64,000 nucleotides of DNA from an uncultured Muribaculaceae bacterium. Its GTDB lineage: Bacteria; Bacteroidota; Bacteroidia; Bacteroidales; Muribaculaceae. Both the position numbers and the translations under genes were made by a program. The notes under the pieces were generated by a model. The model worked only from the letters and a program-made list of their open reading frames with translations. It was not told where the DNA came from and ran no database searches. Below are positions 9,793 through 18,991 of this stretch, one piece after another. Position 1 is the first letter of the stretch. The number at the start of each line of letters is the position of its first letter. The stretch covers positions 115,184-179,183 of the forward strand of contig CANNVE010000002.1 in NCBI GenBank assembly GCA_947525975.1. Reading direction: 5' to 3'.

Positions 9793-9823
9793 CAAAGTTA
9801 GCGATTATTTACTAAAAACACAA
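9793..9823 (-). promoter_or_regulatory. Bacteroidetes-type promoter of phoH operon
   Basis: Read on the minus strand: TTG (-33 region, 9821-9823), 20 bp, then TAACTTTG (-7 element, 9800-9793) followed by CG. This matches the TTTG/TAnnTTTG consensus of the Bacteroidetes primary sigma factor and lies about 25 bp before the phoH ATG. It should drive phoH-purC-menG and possibly the genes below. Confidence 0.7.
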
Positions 9824-9907
9824 TCTAAACCCACGTAAATATCCACACTTTTCTGTCGCGATGAGAGATTTGTCACAGATTTTTTTTTATAAAACAAATA
9901 AATTTCA

Positions 9908-9915
9908 TAATTTTG
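9908..9915 (+). promoter_or_regulatory. -7 promoter element ahead of cobalamin riboswitch
   Basis: TAATTTTG at 9908-9915 fits the Bacteroidetes -7 consensus. Transcription would start near 9920, exactly where the first riboswitch helix begins, which makes this placement convincing. No good TTTG is found at the expected -33 distance; that region is a T-run. Confidence 0.55.
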
Positions 9916-9917
9916 CC

Positions 9918-10098
9918 GAGCAATGGTTCTCCAGCGCATTTTCAGGCGTCCCGGAGATTAAAAGGGAATCGGGTGAAAATCCCGGACAGTCCCGCTGCTG
10001 TAAGTTGTCGCTAAGAGAGGCAGACACTGCGCCACTGGCTGAAAAGCCGGGAAGGCGTCTGCCGCCAGACAACGAGTCAGAAGACCTGCCTTGCGAAA
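9918..10098 (+). ncRNA. Cobalamin (adenosylcobalamin-type) riboswitch
   Basis: All core blocks of the B12 aptamer occur in order: GGTTC after a 5' strand GCAA (9920-9923) that pairs with TTGC (10091-10094); a P3 hairpin with arms TCTCC/GGAGA (9929-9933, 9953-9957); AAAAGGGAATCGGGTGAAAA from 9960; the CCCGCTGCTGTAAG block (9991-10004); GCCACTGGC with GGGAAGGC (10031-10056); and the B12-box-like AGTCAGAAGACCTGCC (10075-10090). It lies 75 bp ahead of the giant secreted protein gene on the same strand and nothing else. In this phylum such switches repress downstream genes when B12 is plentiful. I did not identify the kissing-loop partner or a clear terminator, so control at translation is possible. 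Confidence 0.93.
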
Positions 10099-10172
10099 CA
10101 TATCCATTTTAGTCTCGAGGAAAGGCATGAAAGGAACCAACAGTTATTACATATATTAGTTATCATTACGCA

Positions 10173-13100
10173 ATGAAAAAAGTTTACTTTTTTTCACTGC
10201 TGATGCTCTTATTGTGCCATTCGGTGCCCATATGGGCCCAGGATGATGGCGCACGAGTCGTCACGCAGTTGCAGTTCGGCAAGCAGACCGTTACGGTGCC
10301 TGCCGATGGGGAGTTGATCTTCTATGATTTCAAAGGAACAGAATCGATCAACTCAGTGAGCACCAACAATCAGCATTCCCTCACTGTCTTCGAGCCGGAA
10401 GTCGAGGGAATGTCGGTGCAAATCACATTTGAAAACATTGACATCAAGAACGATGGATCTTCCTATCCGGGAAAAGTGCTGGTGTATTCGGGCGACCCTG
10501 ACAGCGGAGATGCTTTCGCGTGGGCGAGCACGTATTCGGATGTCACCGGCAGCACGTTGATGCCCGAGGGAGACGTGATGGCGACTCTTGACGGCACCTA
10601 CAGCGATTTGTCGTACTACTCCTCGGCTCCTGACGGATCGCTCGGCGTTGGCGTCCTCTGGCGCTATGCAAAGCGATGTGATGGTTGGACAGCCAAGGTG
10701 AGGTGCATAAAGCTGACAGACATGTCAGTCACCGGGGCCGGATCTGCCTACGCAGGTGTTTCTGACTCTCCGAAGAGCAAGGTAGATGTGCCTGTCGCCG
10801 GCGTATATGTCGATGCCGAAGGCGTTATGAACCCTGATCGCCTGACGGGAATCGACTTTAAGGTGCCTGTCAATGAAGGCATGATCGATCCTCTCTCTGT
10901 AAAGCTCTATGACGGAGAGGCCGGCAAGACGCCGATCGACGCTACCGTAACGGCCAACGGCGACTTTTACCGCATCTCTCTCGACAAGCCTTTGGCTTTG
11001 GGAAGAAATGTCTTTACGATAGCCGCCGACATACTCAGCTCAGCCGAAATAGGGAGCCGGCTCATGGTCAGCGTAGTGTCAGTGTCCACGGCCTCAATCC
11101 CCGGAGGGGTTGAGCCTTTTGTCGCCTCTGATCCGGTAGAGATTGTCAATCCGGCTCTTGTCAATATGGCTCAGGGAGCGCAGACCATTTATGTAGGATC
11201 CGTGCCGCTCTCATTCTATGATGACGGAGGCCTGGACGGAAACGTAACCTCCAAATTCAGCGGCACCACCACCTTCCTGCCATCGGTCGAAGGGAAAAAG
11301 GTGCAGATTGACTTCAAAAAGGTGCTTCTCGCCAACGGATATATGTACTATCAATACCTCAACGTCTACAACGGAGCGGAAGCCAAGCCTGAAAATCTGA
11401 TAATGAGGGTGATGAATGGCGAGACGCCCCTGATTCACTCTACTTCGGCCGACGGAGCCCTGACGGTTGAACTCGGAGACAACGGCACATCGCAGACCAA
11501 TGAGGGTTTTGAGGCTGAAGTCAGCCTGTTTGAGCCTCAGCCGATGACGCTTGAGTCAATGGCTGTTACCGGCGTCTCTGACGAAACCATGAGGGCCGGG
11601 GCCACATCGCAGCCCTTTGCGATTATCAATCTGCTGACAGCCAACACCGAGCCGGCGCTCAAGCTTAACCAACTTAAGGTCGCTGTGTCAGGCGCGCCCG
11701 GCCTTGTGGCCAATGCATGGCTCGCCACTGCCTCTGCATCGCCCCGGGTGCTGGCTCAGGCTAAAGAGGTCAACGGAACGATCACGCTTGATCTTGACCA
11801 GCCTTTGGCCCTCAAAGAAAACGACAACATATTGATGCTTCTTGTAGACGTAAGCGACAAGGCGCTCAATGACCAGGCGCTGAGCCTATCGGTGGCATCT
11901 GTGAATCTCAGCGGCACTGAGCATAAAGGCCCCGACGTGACTGTGAGCCGCACAATCCACAACAAGCTCACCGCAGATGCCGGAGTGCAGGACGTCACGA
12001 TTTTCGAAAGCTGGGAGGTGGCCAACAAGCCGTCAGAATACTCTTATTACGGATATGACGACATAAGCGGCGACCAGGTGCTCATACTGCGTCCAGGCCC
12101 GGAGGGTACGCGCATGCGCCTGACGTTCTCAAAGCTGAGCCTGCGTTTCCCCAGCTATTATGGCACGAAGCCGGTGTTCAAAGTGATTGACGGCGCCGGC
12201 ACATCAGGCAAGGTGCTGTTTGAGGCCACAAGCAGCAACCAGAGCGAAATCATAGGGCAGGCATTCGATTCGTCAGACGAATCAGGTGCTCTCACGATCC
12301 TCTTCAACACCAACGGAAACACAGGCACATCTACCTCCAACGGTTTTGAAGCCACGGCTGTGCCATACAAGCAGCAGAAAATGGCCGTTAAGTCGGCCGA
12401 GGTCAGCCAAGCCGCTACCCGCGACATATATTCCGGAGACATCGAGGAAGAGATTCTCTTGCTCAACATCTCTACGGAAGGCGCCCTCGACCCATTGTCG
12501 CTCGACGAAATCACGATAGATCTGAAAGGCTGCGAAGACTTGGTGGAAAATGTAAAACTCATCTCCTCCGGGGCAAATGATCAATATGTACAGCCGGTGA
12601 CTTTGATGGCAACCGCCAAGGCTGCTCCTGCGGTCACTCTTCGTCCGACTGAAGATTCAGGCCTTATTTCAGAAGGCGCCAACTACTATTGGATCGCTTT
12701 CGACATGAAAGACAAGGTGGAAAACGACCGGAAAGTTGACGCGAAGATCATATCCATGAAGGTCGGCGGAAAAGATGTTGACGTTGCCAATGCCGACCCC
12801 GAGGGCGAGCGCATGGCCAAATACATTTATAAATTCCATGGCGATGACGTAGTATATGTCGACGAGCCTCTGCTATTCTATGACAACGGAGGCCCTAACG
12901 CATATTACACCCGCGAACACTCAGGAGCAGTGATCTTCAAGCCGCTTGATCCGAATAAGGCTATCCGCATGCGATTCAACAGCTTCGATACCGGATACAA
13001 TGACGAGCTTTATGTGTATAACGGCAGCGGCACTGATGTCGCCAACCAGCTCATAAAGCTATTCGGTGACAAGGCTGAACCGAGAGATCTCGCCAGCTCT

Positions 13101-16100
13101 GCGTCTGACGGCGCCCTGACGGCGTATTTCCGCACAGGTAGCTACGGCCTATTGTCTGATGGCTGGGAGATCGTCGTAGAAGCGTTCGCTCCCGCTCCGC
13201 TTTCTCTCGGTGAGGTAGGCGTGAGCGCCGTGGCTCCCGTGCAGGTATATTCAGGGTCGGAAGATAACATCATGCTCCACGCTGCAGTGGTGGTGAACGG
13301 CGAACGAGGCGATTTCAAACTCACGGATCTTCGCTTTGGCCTTGCCGGCTCGCAGGCTGCCAATGTGCGTGCGGCCAAGGCATGGACCACCGGCACGGAA
13401 TCTTCTTTCATCGGTGCCCGGCAATTTGGCGAAACGGTCGTACCGTCAGAGCATGACGGCATTCTCGATTTTTCAGGCGAATATGCTTTCCCGCATGCAG
13501 GCACTTACCATATTTGGCTCACATACGATGTTGCCGGCGGCCTGGAGGCTGGAACTTTGGTGAAAGCCGCCCTCGAAAGCATGACCATAAGCGGCGTGAA
13601 CACGCCTGTCGCCGAAAGCGCTGTCGCCTCTGCGGCAGTGAGGGCAGGAATGCACGGTGAATATATAATCGGAATATCTGACAACGCCGACTACAAGACA
13701 TTCGCCTCGGCTATCCGCGATCTTTGCGCCAACGGCGTCGACGGGCCCGTAGACATGCTTGTGGAAGATGGCGATTACGAGGAGTCATTTTCACTCCAGC
13801 GCATCCCCGGCGCATCAAACCTCAACCGCGTAACCTTCAGGAGCCAAAGCGGCAATCGCGCCAAAGTGGTGATCAGCTACGGCGAAGAAGAGAAGACCTT
13901 GAGCACGGGTGTCATCAACTTCAACGACGGCGCCAGCTACATCACGCTCAAAGGCCTGACTGTGACCACGCCTGCATATAAATGCGATGGCATAATATCG
14001 CTGCAGGGAGGATGTTATTATGACACGGTCGACGATTGCGTCATAATAGGCCATGCAGCCGCCACTTACGAGGAGCGTGTCAATCTTGTCTACACCTTCT
14101 ACCTTGAGCAGGCCGACAAGAACTGCAACTATTTCACCCTCAGCAACAGTCTCCTTCAGGGCGGATATTACGGACTGTCGGCCACCGGAATCACCAATCT
14201 CAATTACCCGATGATGATTCACGATGTCACGGTCACCGGCAATACTTTCGTCAATCAGTCAAGCAAGGCTCTCCAGGCCATGGGCGTGTCTGACGGTCTT
14301 GTCATCCGCGACAACCAGTTCTATAATGACGGGTCGGTGATGACTACCTCCTACCACAACATAGACCTTTACCGCTGCACCGGAAAGGTAATTGTCGCAG
14401 ACAACCTCATTGACATAAATGCCGGTCTGATGTCAAATTACGGCACCCTTACCGGCGAAAGCAGCGCCGACGCCATTTATCTCCGTGACATTTCGTCGGC
14501 CAAGCCTTCAGAGAAGCTCATATACAACAACGATATCCGTCTGCACGGTGCTGAAGACACCAACCATACGCTCCACGGCATATTCGTCTATGACAATGAT
14601 GCGTCGATCCAGAGCGCTCAAATTGTCTACAATACGATTGTTGTATCCGGCGCCGCCAATCCATATTCTTCGGCATTCATGATGAGCGACCCGATGACCG
14701 GCTCTTCGATCATCAACAACATCATGCAGAATAAAGCCGGAGGCCCGCTGCTGCGAGGCACAGCCAAGGCTAAGCTATCGGAATTGACCATTTCTGACAA
14801 CGCTCTCTTTACCACCGGACAAGTGTGGGCTATGACGCCAAGCGATTGCCCGACGTTTGAAAGCGCTGCCGCAGCCATAGGCCAGCCCGTCGGAATCGCT
14901 GAAGAGGCTGCTTTCCTGGCCGACGATATGCATGAGCTCAGGGCTGCCGGCCGCCTCGTTTCGGCAAAGCCTGTAGGGTATGTCACCTCCGACTTGCTCG
15001 GGAATCCAAGGCATGAATCCGCCCCCACAATCGGCGCTTACGAATTTAAAGACCAGAGCGGCAAGCCCATGTGGACCGACGGGTATCCGTCGGTGACCGG
15101 GATAACCACAAACTCGGCGAGCCTCAATCTGTGCTCTGATAAGGCATCCGCTGTCAGCTACATAGTGAGGGAGTCATCATTGACACCTCCTGCTGAGTCG
15201 GAATTTGAAGGCGCCCGGAGCGCTTCGCTCCACACCGGCAAACCCGTGGCTGTCATGCTCGCCGATCTTGCCGAAGAGACAGACTACACCGTGTACCTGA
15301 AGCTGACGTCATATATTGGCGTTGATGCCGGCGAAGTGCGTGACATTCCCTTCCGCACGCTTTCCTCTGCGCCTTCATATTCCAATCCTGTGGCCGTCAT
15401 CACCACAAAAGACGTGACTTCAGGCCATGAAGGCGAGCGCATGACGCTTTCGGGCAATGGCTCGGGAGGCATGGAGCCGCTTACCTACAAATGGACTGAT
15501 CAGCAAGGCAATCTCCTGGGCGCATCAGAGAGTGTTGACATCGATCTCACGCATTCGATGACCTACAGGTTTACCGTCACTGACAATCGCGGCAAAGAGG
15601 CCTTCGATGAAATCAGCATTAATGTCACAGGCAGCCAATACGTGGCTACATTTGAAGACCTGGCGCTCAGTGAGGAATCTTATTGGGGCGGCAATGACAC
15701 AAACGCTCCTTTCTTCTCCGGCTCGTTCGCGTTTGATTATTACCATGACTCTTACGGAGGCAGCGACTTCTGGGGCAATTTTTCTTACGCCAACCTCACT
15801 TCCACCGACTACAATGACTATGCCGATCAGTATAAGAGCGCGGTGGGCGAAGGCGCATGCGGAAGCAAGACCTTTGGCGTGGCATACGTCAACAGCTATG
15901 TCGGCGCCACATACATCACAGTCACCAACAAGGCCGGCGGCGACAAAGTCGATGGCCTGTGGCTCGCAAACACGGCATGGGTGATGGACTGCATAGAGAA
16001 TGGCGACGGGTTGAGCACTGTGCCCGGAGGCTTCGGAAAGGATGACTACTATAAAGTCAGGATTTCCGGACTGAAGAACGCCTCGGTTGTTGGCAGCGTG

Positions 16101-16826
16101 GAATTTTACCTTGCCGACTACAGGGCTGAGCGCGAGCAAGACAGGTATGCCCTCGACTCTTGGCAATGGGTTGACCTTTCCTCGCTGGGCGAGGTCGACA
16201 AGCTTTGGTTCCAGGTTGAAAGCTCAAAGAAAAATGACTTTGGAATCACCACGCCCACATACTTCTGCATCGACAATGTTGGCGACGCTTGCCCGTGGGA
16301 AGATGTCGAAGAGCAGGTTGTGGCCATCGTCGACGGCGCGAATGGCAGGCTTGACCTCAACGAGCTGTTCGGTTTGAATCCGGCCCTTGCGTCGGTGGAA
16401 TATTCTATTGAATCGCCTGACGGCGTCGTGATTCTTGACGGAGATAACGCAGGCATCGCGGAAATTGTAGCTCCTGACGGAGACGACGCTGATGATACAT
16501 TCGTGCTTATGGCAAAGGCTACGCAGCAGGGACGCTCATCATATCTGCGCATACCTGTCAGGCTTGATTTCACAAGCGGCGTGGCTGACGCCATGGCGGA
16601 AGTCGTCAAGGTGTATCCGGTGCCGGCTCACGATGTGCTCAACATATCTACCGGCCTCGTCGGATACAGCATAGGCCTGTATGATGCGCAAGGCCGCATC
16701 GTCATGAGCCGCGACAATCTGGAAGGCCACTCTGCGCTGTTGCTGCCTGAGGTAAGCGCCGGAGTGTATGTGCTCCGCATCAGCCATGATGCCGGCACAA
16801 TCACCAGACGCATAATCATCAAATGA
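10173..16826 (+). CDS. Giant T9SS-secreted multidomain protein with DUF4465, B12-riboswitch controlled
   Basis: 2217 residues. Signal peptide (1-22, ending PIWAQ). Residues about 40-1150 alternate CUB-like beta modules (about 40-180, 340-455, 600-735, 900-1035; each with an LxFYDxxG-type start and a SxDGALTxxF-type end) with Ig-like spacers. Then a right-handed beta-helix with Asn-rich turns (about 1161-1620), FN3-like (1639-1727), PKD-like (1738-1820), a DUF4465 module (about 1824-2035: TFEDLALSEESYWGG, GVAYVNSY, FCIDNVG), a short beta domain and a T9SS type A sorting domain (about 2140-2217: YPVPAHDVLNIS, ISAGVYVLRIS-like, RRIIIK end). It should be exported by Sec, crossed by T9SS and surface-attached or released. 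The riboswitch implies a cobamide-related job; binding of cobamide is inference. No enzyme active site is recognised. No btuB or btuG neighbour. Confidence 0.88.
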   Translation: MKKVYFFSLLMLLLCHSVPIWAQDDGARVVTQLQFGKQTVTVPADGELIFYDFKGTESINSVSTNNQHSLTVFEPEVEGMSVQITFENIDIKNDGSSYPGKVLVYSGDPDSGDAFAWASTYSDVTGSTLMPEGDVMATLDGTYSDLSYYSSAPDGSLGVGVLWRYAKRCDGWTAKVRCIKLTDMSVTGAGSAYAGVSDSPKSKVDVPVAGVYVDAEGVMNPDRLTGIDFKVPVNEGMIDPLSVKLYDGEAGKTPIDATVTANGDFYRISLDKPLALGRNVFTIAADILSSAEIGSRLMVSVVSVSTASIPGGVEPFVASDPVEIVNPALVNMAQGAQTIYVGSVPLSFYDDGGLDGNVTSKFSGTTTFLPSVEGKKVQIDFKKVLLANGYMYYQYLNVYNGAEAKPENLIMRVMNGETPLIHSTSADGALTVELGDNGTSQTNEGFEAEVSLFEPQPMTLESMAVTGVSDETMRAGATSQPFAIINLLTANTEPALKLNQLKVAVSGAPGLVANAWLATASASPRVLAQAKEVNGTITLDLDQPLALKENDNILMLLVDVSDKALNDQALSLSVASVNLSGTEHKGPDVTVSRTIHNKLTADAGVQDVTIFESWEVANKPSEYSYYGYDDISGDQVLILRPGPEGTRMRLTFSKLSLRFPSYYGTKPVFKVIDGAGTSGKVLFEATSSNQSEIIGQAFDSSDESGALTILFNTNGNTGTSTSNGFEATAVPYKQQKMAVKSAEVSQAATRDIYSGDIEEEILLLNISTEGALDPLSLDEITIDLKGCEDLVENVKLISSGANDQYVQPVTLMATAKAAPAVTLRPTEDSGLISEGANYYWIAFDMKDKVENDRKVDAKIISMKVGGKDVDVANADPEGERMAKYIYKFHGDDVVYVDEPLLFYDNGGPNAYYTREHSGAVIFKPLDPNKAIRMRFNSFDTGYNDELYVYNGSGTDVANQLIKLFGDKAEPRDLASSASDGALTAYFRTGSYGLLSDGWEIVVEAFAPAPLSLGEVGVSAVAPVQVYSGSEDNIMLHAAVVVNGERGDFKLTDLRFGLAGSQAANVRAAKAWTTGTESSFIGARQFGETVVPSEHDGILDFSGEYAFPHAGTYHIWLTYDVAGGLEAGTLVKAALESMTISGVNTPVAESAVASAAVRAGMHGEYIIGISDNADYKTFASAIRDLCANGVDGPVDMLVEDGDYEESFSLQRIPGASNLNRVTFRSQSGNRAKVVISYGEEEKTLSTGVINFNDGASYITLKGLTVTTPAYKCDGIISLQGGCYYDTVDDCVIIGHAAATYEERVNLVYTFYLEQADKNCNYFTLSNSLLQGGYYGLSATGITNLNYPMMIHDVTVTGNTFVNQSSKALQAMGVSDGLVIRDNQFYNDGSVMTTSYHNIDLYRCTGKVIVADNLIDINAGLMSNYGTLTGESSADAIYLRDISSAKPSEKLIYNNDIRLHGAEDTNHTLHGIFVYDNDASIQSAQIVYNTIVVSGAANPYSSAFMMSDPMTGSSIINNIMQNKAGGPLLRGTAKAKLSELTISDNALFTTGQVWAMTPSDCPTFESAAAAIGQPVGIAEEAAFLADDMHELRAAGRLVSAKPVGYVTSDLLGNPRHESAPTIGAYEFKDQSGKPMWTDGYPSVTGITTNSASLNLCSDKASAVSYIVRESSLTPPAESEFEGARSASLHTGKPVAVMLADLAEETDYTVYLKLTSYIGVDAGEVRDIPFRTLSSAPSYSNPVAVITTKDVTSGHEGERMTLSGNGSGGMEPLTYKWTDQQGNLLGASESVDIDLTHSMTYRFTVTDNRGKEAFDEISINVTGSQYVATFEDLALSEESYWGGNDTNAPFFSGSFAFDYYHDSYGGSDFWGNFSYANLTSTDYNDYADQYKSAVGEGACGSKTFGVAYVNSYVGATYITVTNKAGGDKVDGLWLANTAWVMDCIENGDGLSTVPGGFGKDDYYKVRISGLKNASVVGSVEFYLADYRAEREQDRYALDSWQWVDLSSLGEVDKLWFQVESSKKNDFGITTPTYFCIDNVGDACPWEDVEEQVVAIVDGANGRLDLNELFGLNPALASVEYSIESPDGVVILDGDNAGIAEIVAPDGDDADDTFVLMAKATQQGRSSYLRIPVRLDFTSGVADAMAEVVKVYPVPAHDVLNISTGLVGYSIGLYDAQGRIVMSRDNLEGHSALLLPEVSAGVYVLRISHDAGTITRRIIIK

Positions 16827-16830
16827 CGCC

Positions 16831-16907
16831 CGCGGGGCGAATGATAGTCCCCGCCTTCCTATAGAGACGCCGATGCGGTTACAGGCCGCATCGGCGTCTC
16901 TTTTTTT
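16831..16907 (+). terminator. Rho-independent terminator after giant T9SS protein
   Basis: A perfect 16-bp stem (16863-16878 with 16886-16901, loop TTACAGG) runs into seven Ts (16901-16907). A smaller GCGGGG/CCCCGC hairpin precedes it at about 16832-16853. It isolates the riboswitch transcript from the ribosomal operon. Confidence 0.92.
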
Positions 16908-16982
16908 GATTTGATTGAGTGGAATAGGAAAGGCGTCAGAAAAGCATTCGTGCGGTTTGCGAAAGAAAAAGGCGGCGGAAAT

Positions 16983-17013
16983 TTTGTGGATTGTGAAAAA
17001 ATCGCTAACTTTG
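16983..17013 (+). promoter_or_regulatory. Promoter of rpsF-rpsR-rplI
   Basis: TTTG at 16983-16986, a 19-bp spacer, then TAACTTTG at 17006-17013: a full match to the Bacteroidetes consensus, giving a leader of about 65 nt before rpsF. The flanking AATCG...TTTGCGGTCG context is shared with the promoters near 32292 and 33138. Confidence 0.85.
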
Positions 17014-17080
17014 CGGTCGGAAAAGGGATTGCCCCGTATTTCCGATATAATAAACATAATTAATTTCACCTCATTTAACG

Positions 17081-17449
17081 ATGAATTACGAAACCGTTTT
17101 CATTTTGACTCCCGTTTTGTCTGATGACCAGATGAAGGAAGCGGTAGCTAAGTTCCAGAAGGTGCTCACCGACAATGGCGCTGACATTGTCAACACCGAG
17201 GAATGGGGACTGCGCAAGCTCGCGTATCCCATCGAGAAGAAGTCGACCGGCTTCTACACCCTGATTGAGTTCAACGCCGATCCCCAAGTGATCAGGAAGC
17301 TTGAGACAGCCTATCGCCGCGACGAGCGCGTGATCCGCTTCCTCACTTTCCGCCTCGACAAGTACGCTGCCGAATACGCCGAGAAGCGTCGCAGCCTGAA
17401 AGCAAACAAAGCAAACAACCAACCCGCAGAAGCAGTAAAGGAGAACTAA
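17081..17449 (+). CDS. rpsF: 30S ribosomal protein S6
   Basis: 122 residues starting [17 protein letters not shown], the S6 opening strand, followed by [17 protein letters not shown] and an Ala/Lys-rich C-terminal tail. S6 binds the central domain of 16S rRNA together with S18, whose gene follows after 3 bp. The operon order S6-S18-L9 is typical of the phylum. Confidence 0.98.
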   Translation: MNYETVFILTPVLSDDQMKEAVAKFQKVLTDNGADIVNTEEWGLRKLAYPIEKKSTGFYTLIEFNADPQVIRKLETAYRRDERVIRFLTFRLDKYAAEYAEKRRSLKANKANNQPAEAVKEN

Positions 17450-17452
17450 GCC

Positions 17453-17722
17453 ATGGCACAGAACCCTTCAGAAATACGTTATCTCACCCCCATGTCGGTG
17501 GACGTGAAGAAAAAGAAATACTGCCGTTTCAAGCGCAGCGGCATCAAATACATCGATTACAAGGATCCCGAATTCCTCAAGAAGTTCCTCAACGAGCAGG
17601 GTAAGATTCTTCCCCGCCGCATCACCGGCACTTCTCTCAAATTTCAGCGTCGCGTGGCTCAGGCCGTGAAGCGTGCCCGTCACCTCGCCCTGCTGCCCTT
17701 CGTAACCGACTTGATGAAATAA
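17453..17722 (+). CDS. rpsR: 30S ribosomal protein S18
   Basis: 89 residues with the S18 core [33 protein letters not shown] and the basic helix [14 protein letters not shown]. Binds 16S rRNA as a partner of S6. An AAGGAG-like purine run before the ATG lies in the rpsF tail, as expected for tightly coupled genes. Confidence 0.98.
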   Translation: MAQNPSEIRYLTPMSVDVKKKKYCRFKRSGIKYIDYKDPEFLKKFLNEQGKILPRRITGTSLKFQRRVAQAVKRARHLALLPFVTDLMK

Positions 17723-17748
17723 TAACCCCCAGCTAAAGGTAAAGATAT

Positions 17749-18189
17749 ATGAAAGTCATTCTTAAAGAAGATGTCGTGCGCCTTGGATACAAGGACGACG
17801 TCGTAGAAGTACGCGACGGCTACGGCCGCAACTACCTCATCCCCTTTGGCAAGGCCGTTATCGCTACTCCCTCGGCTCTGAAAGTGCTTGCCGAGAACCA
17901 GCGCCAGCGCGCTCACAAGCTGGAGAAGATCAAGGCTGACGCACAGGCTGTGGCCGATGCATTGGCTGATGTTAAGCTCACCATCGGCGCCAAGACCAGT
18001 GCCACCGGCACAATCTTCGGCTCTGTCAACGCTCTCCAGATCGCTGAGGCTCTCGAGAAGCTCGGCCACAACATCGACCGCAAGATCATCGTTGTCGACG
18101 CTGTCAAGGAAGTTGGCGACTACACCGCTAAGATCAACCTTCACAAGGAAATCACCGTGGAAGTTCCTTTCACTGTGGTGGCCGAATAA
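17749..18189 (+). CDS. rplI: 50S ribosomal protein L9
   Basis: 146 residues beginning MKVILKEDVVRLGYKDDVVEV and including the GYGRNYLIPFGKAV signature; the long connecting helix (about 40-75) and C-terminal domain are both present, so the protein is full length. Last gene of the S6-S18-L9 operon, with a terminator 15 bp downstream. Confidence 0.98.
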   Translation: MKVILKEDVVRLGYKDDVVEVRDGYGRNYLIPFGKAVIATPSALKVLAENQRQRAHKLEKIKADAQAVADALADVKLTIGAKTSATGTIFGSVNALQIAEALEKLGHNIDRKIIVVDAVKEVGDYTAKINLHKEITVEVPFTVVAE

Positions 18190-18203
18190 TGAAGTGACAA
18201 TAC

Positions 18204-18228
18204 AAAGGCAAGCTGTCGGCTTGCCTTT
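18204..18228 (+). terminator. Terminator after rplI
   Basis: Stem AAAGGCAAGC/GCTTGCCTTT with a 5-nt loop followed by TTC. Ends the ribosomal operon. Confidence 0.8.
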
Positions 18229-18279
18229 TCGCGTTAGGAATCATCATTCCCAATACATCTATATTAACCCCTGTTAGAG

Positions 18280-18306
18280 AGGCTGTGTCGTGAGACACGG
18301 CCTTTT
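18280..18306 (+). terminator. Second hairpin between rplI and HD hydrolase
   Basis: AGGCTGTGTC / GACACGGCCT stem (with G-U pairs, loop GTGA) followed by five Ts. It lies just beyond the 3' end of the convergent HD gene and gives a second stop for plus-strand transcripts. Confidence 0.7.
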
Positions 18307-18311
18307 TACTT

Positions 18312-18857
18312 TCATGCAGGGCGCCCGAATTCATCGGCGAGAGCGTCAAAACGCGCGAGGCTTCGCTCACCGTACTTCTCCATCGAGGCTCGCACTTTGT
18401 CGAAGGGCTTGCGCTTCATGTCGCCGCTCTTCGAGTAGAATTTGTCGGCATAGCATATCAAGCGTTCTATCTGTGTCTCCGGCAGATAGTCGCGCTGTTC
18501 GAGAGGCAGCCCCTGCTCGGCTATCTCCTGCGCATCGAGGCCGGCTCCCGTATGCCTTTCAGCCACTCTCGCCGCCCACTCGGGCGCTCCCTCGCTGCGG
18601 AGTATGTCGGCGCCAATCACGCCGTGGCGTATGTATGGCTCTGAGCCGTGGCAATGGATGCCGGGAGCGTCGGTCAAGCAGATGCCTATGTCGTGGAGCA
18701 TGGCGGCGGCAGTCACCTGCTCTGTGTCTATGCCGTGATTGCGGGCTATTTCGCAAGCGAGTCCCGCCACTTGCGATGAATGCCGCAGGAATATGTCCCT
18801 CAATTCGGGATTTGAGGCTGTGTAGTATTTGTCGATTATCTTTCTGTAGTCAAACAT
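18312..18857 (-). CDS. HD-domain phosphohydrolase
   Basis: 181 residues of the HD superfamily: His at residue 26 (RHSSQVA), the HD doublet at 55-56 (MLHDIGI), then GxxxH-type HGVIGADIL and ERHTGAG, giving a complete metal site. Related proteins are annotated as HDIG or YqeK/phosphohydrolase-like and hydrolyse nucleotides or phosphates, but the substrate here is unknown. Transcribed alone toward the ribosomal operon. A palindromic repeat copy (18880-18907) sits immediately upstream of its start. Confidence 0.85.
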   Translation of the reverse strand: MFDYRKIIDKYYTASNPELRDIFLRHSSQVAGLACEIARNHGIDTEQVTAAAMLHDIGICLTDAPGIHCHGSEPYIRHGVIGADILRSEGAPEWAARVAERHTGAGLDAQEIAEQGLPLEQRDYLPETQIERLICYADKFYSKSGDMKRKPFDKVRASMEKYGERSLARFDALADEFGRPA

Positions 18858-18879
18858 TGGGTAAAAAAAATGAATGGTT

Positions 18880-18907
18880 GGTGGAGGTGCGTTTCTCCGA
18901 AACGCAC
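18880..18907. repeat. Palindromic repeat, copy A (REP-like)
   Basis: 28-bp unit: head GGTGGAG followed by the perfect inverted repeat GTGCGTTTC-TCC-GAAACGCAC. Identical copies lie at 41782-41809 and 52431-52458, all intergenic. Sits upstream of the HD gene. Confidence 0.9.
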
Positions 18908-18942
18908 GTGTCTATGAAAGAGCACTGCCCTTCACGGAAAAA

Positions 18943-18968
18943 GGCTGCCTAAACACTTTTAGACAGCC
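18943..18968 (-). terminator. Terminator of ilvE
   Basis: On the minus strand the stem GGCTGTCTAAA / TTTAGGCAGCC is followed by a U-run (As at 18936-18942 on the plus strand), 24 bp after the ilvE stop. Confidence 0.85.
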
Positions 18969-18991
18969 TCTTGCTATGTAGGATATTTCGA

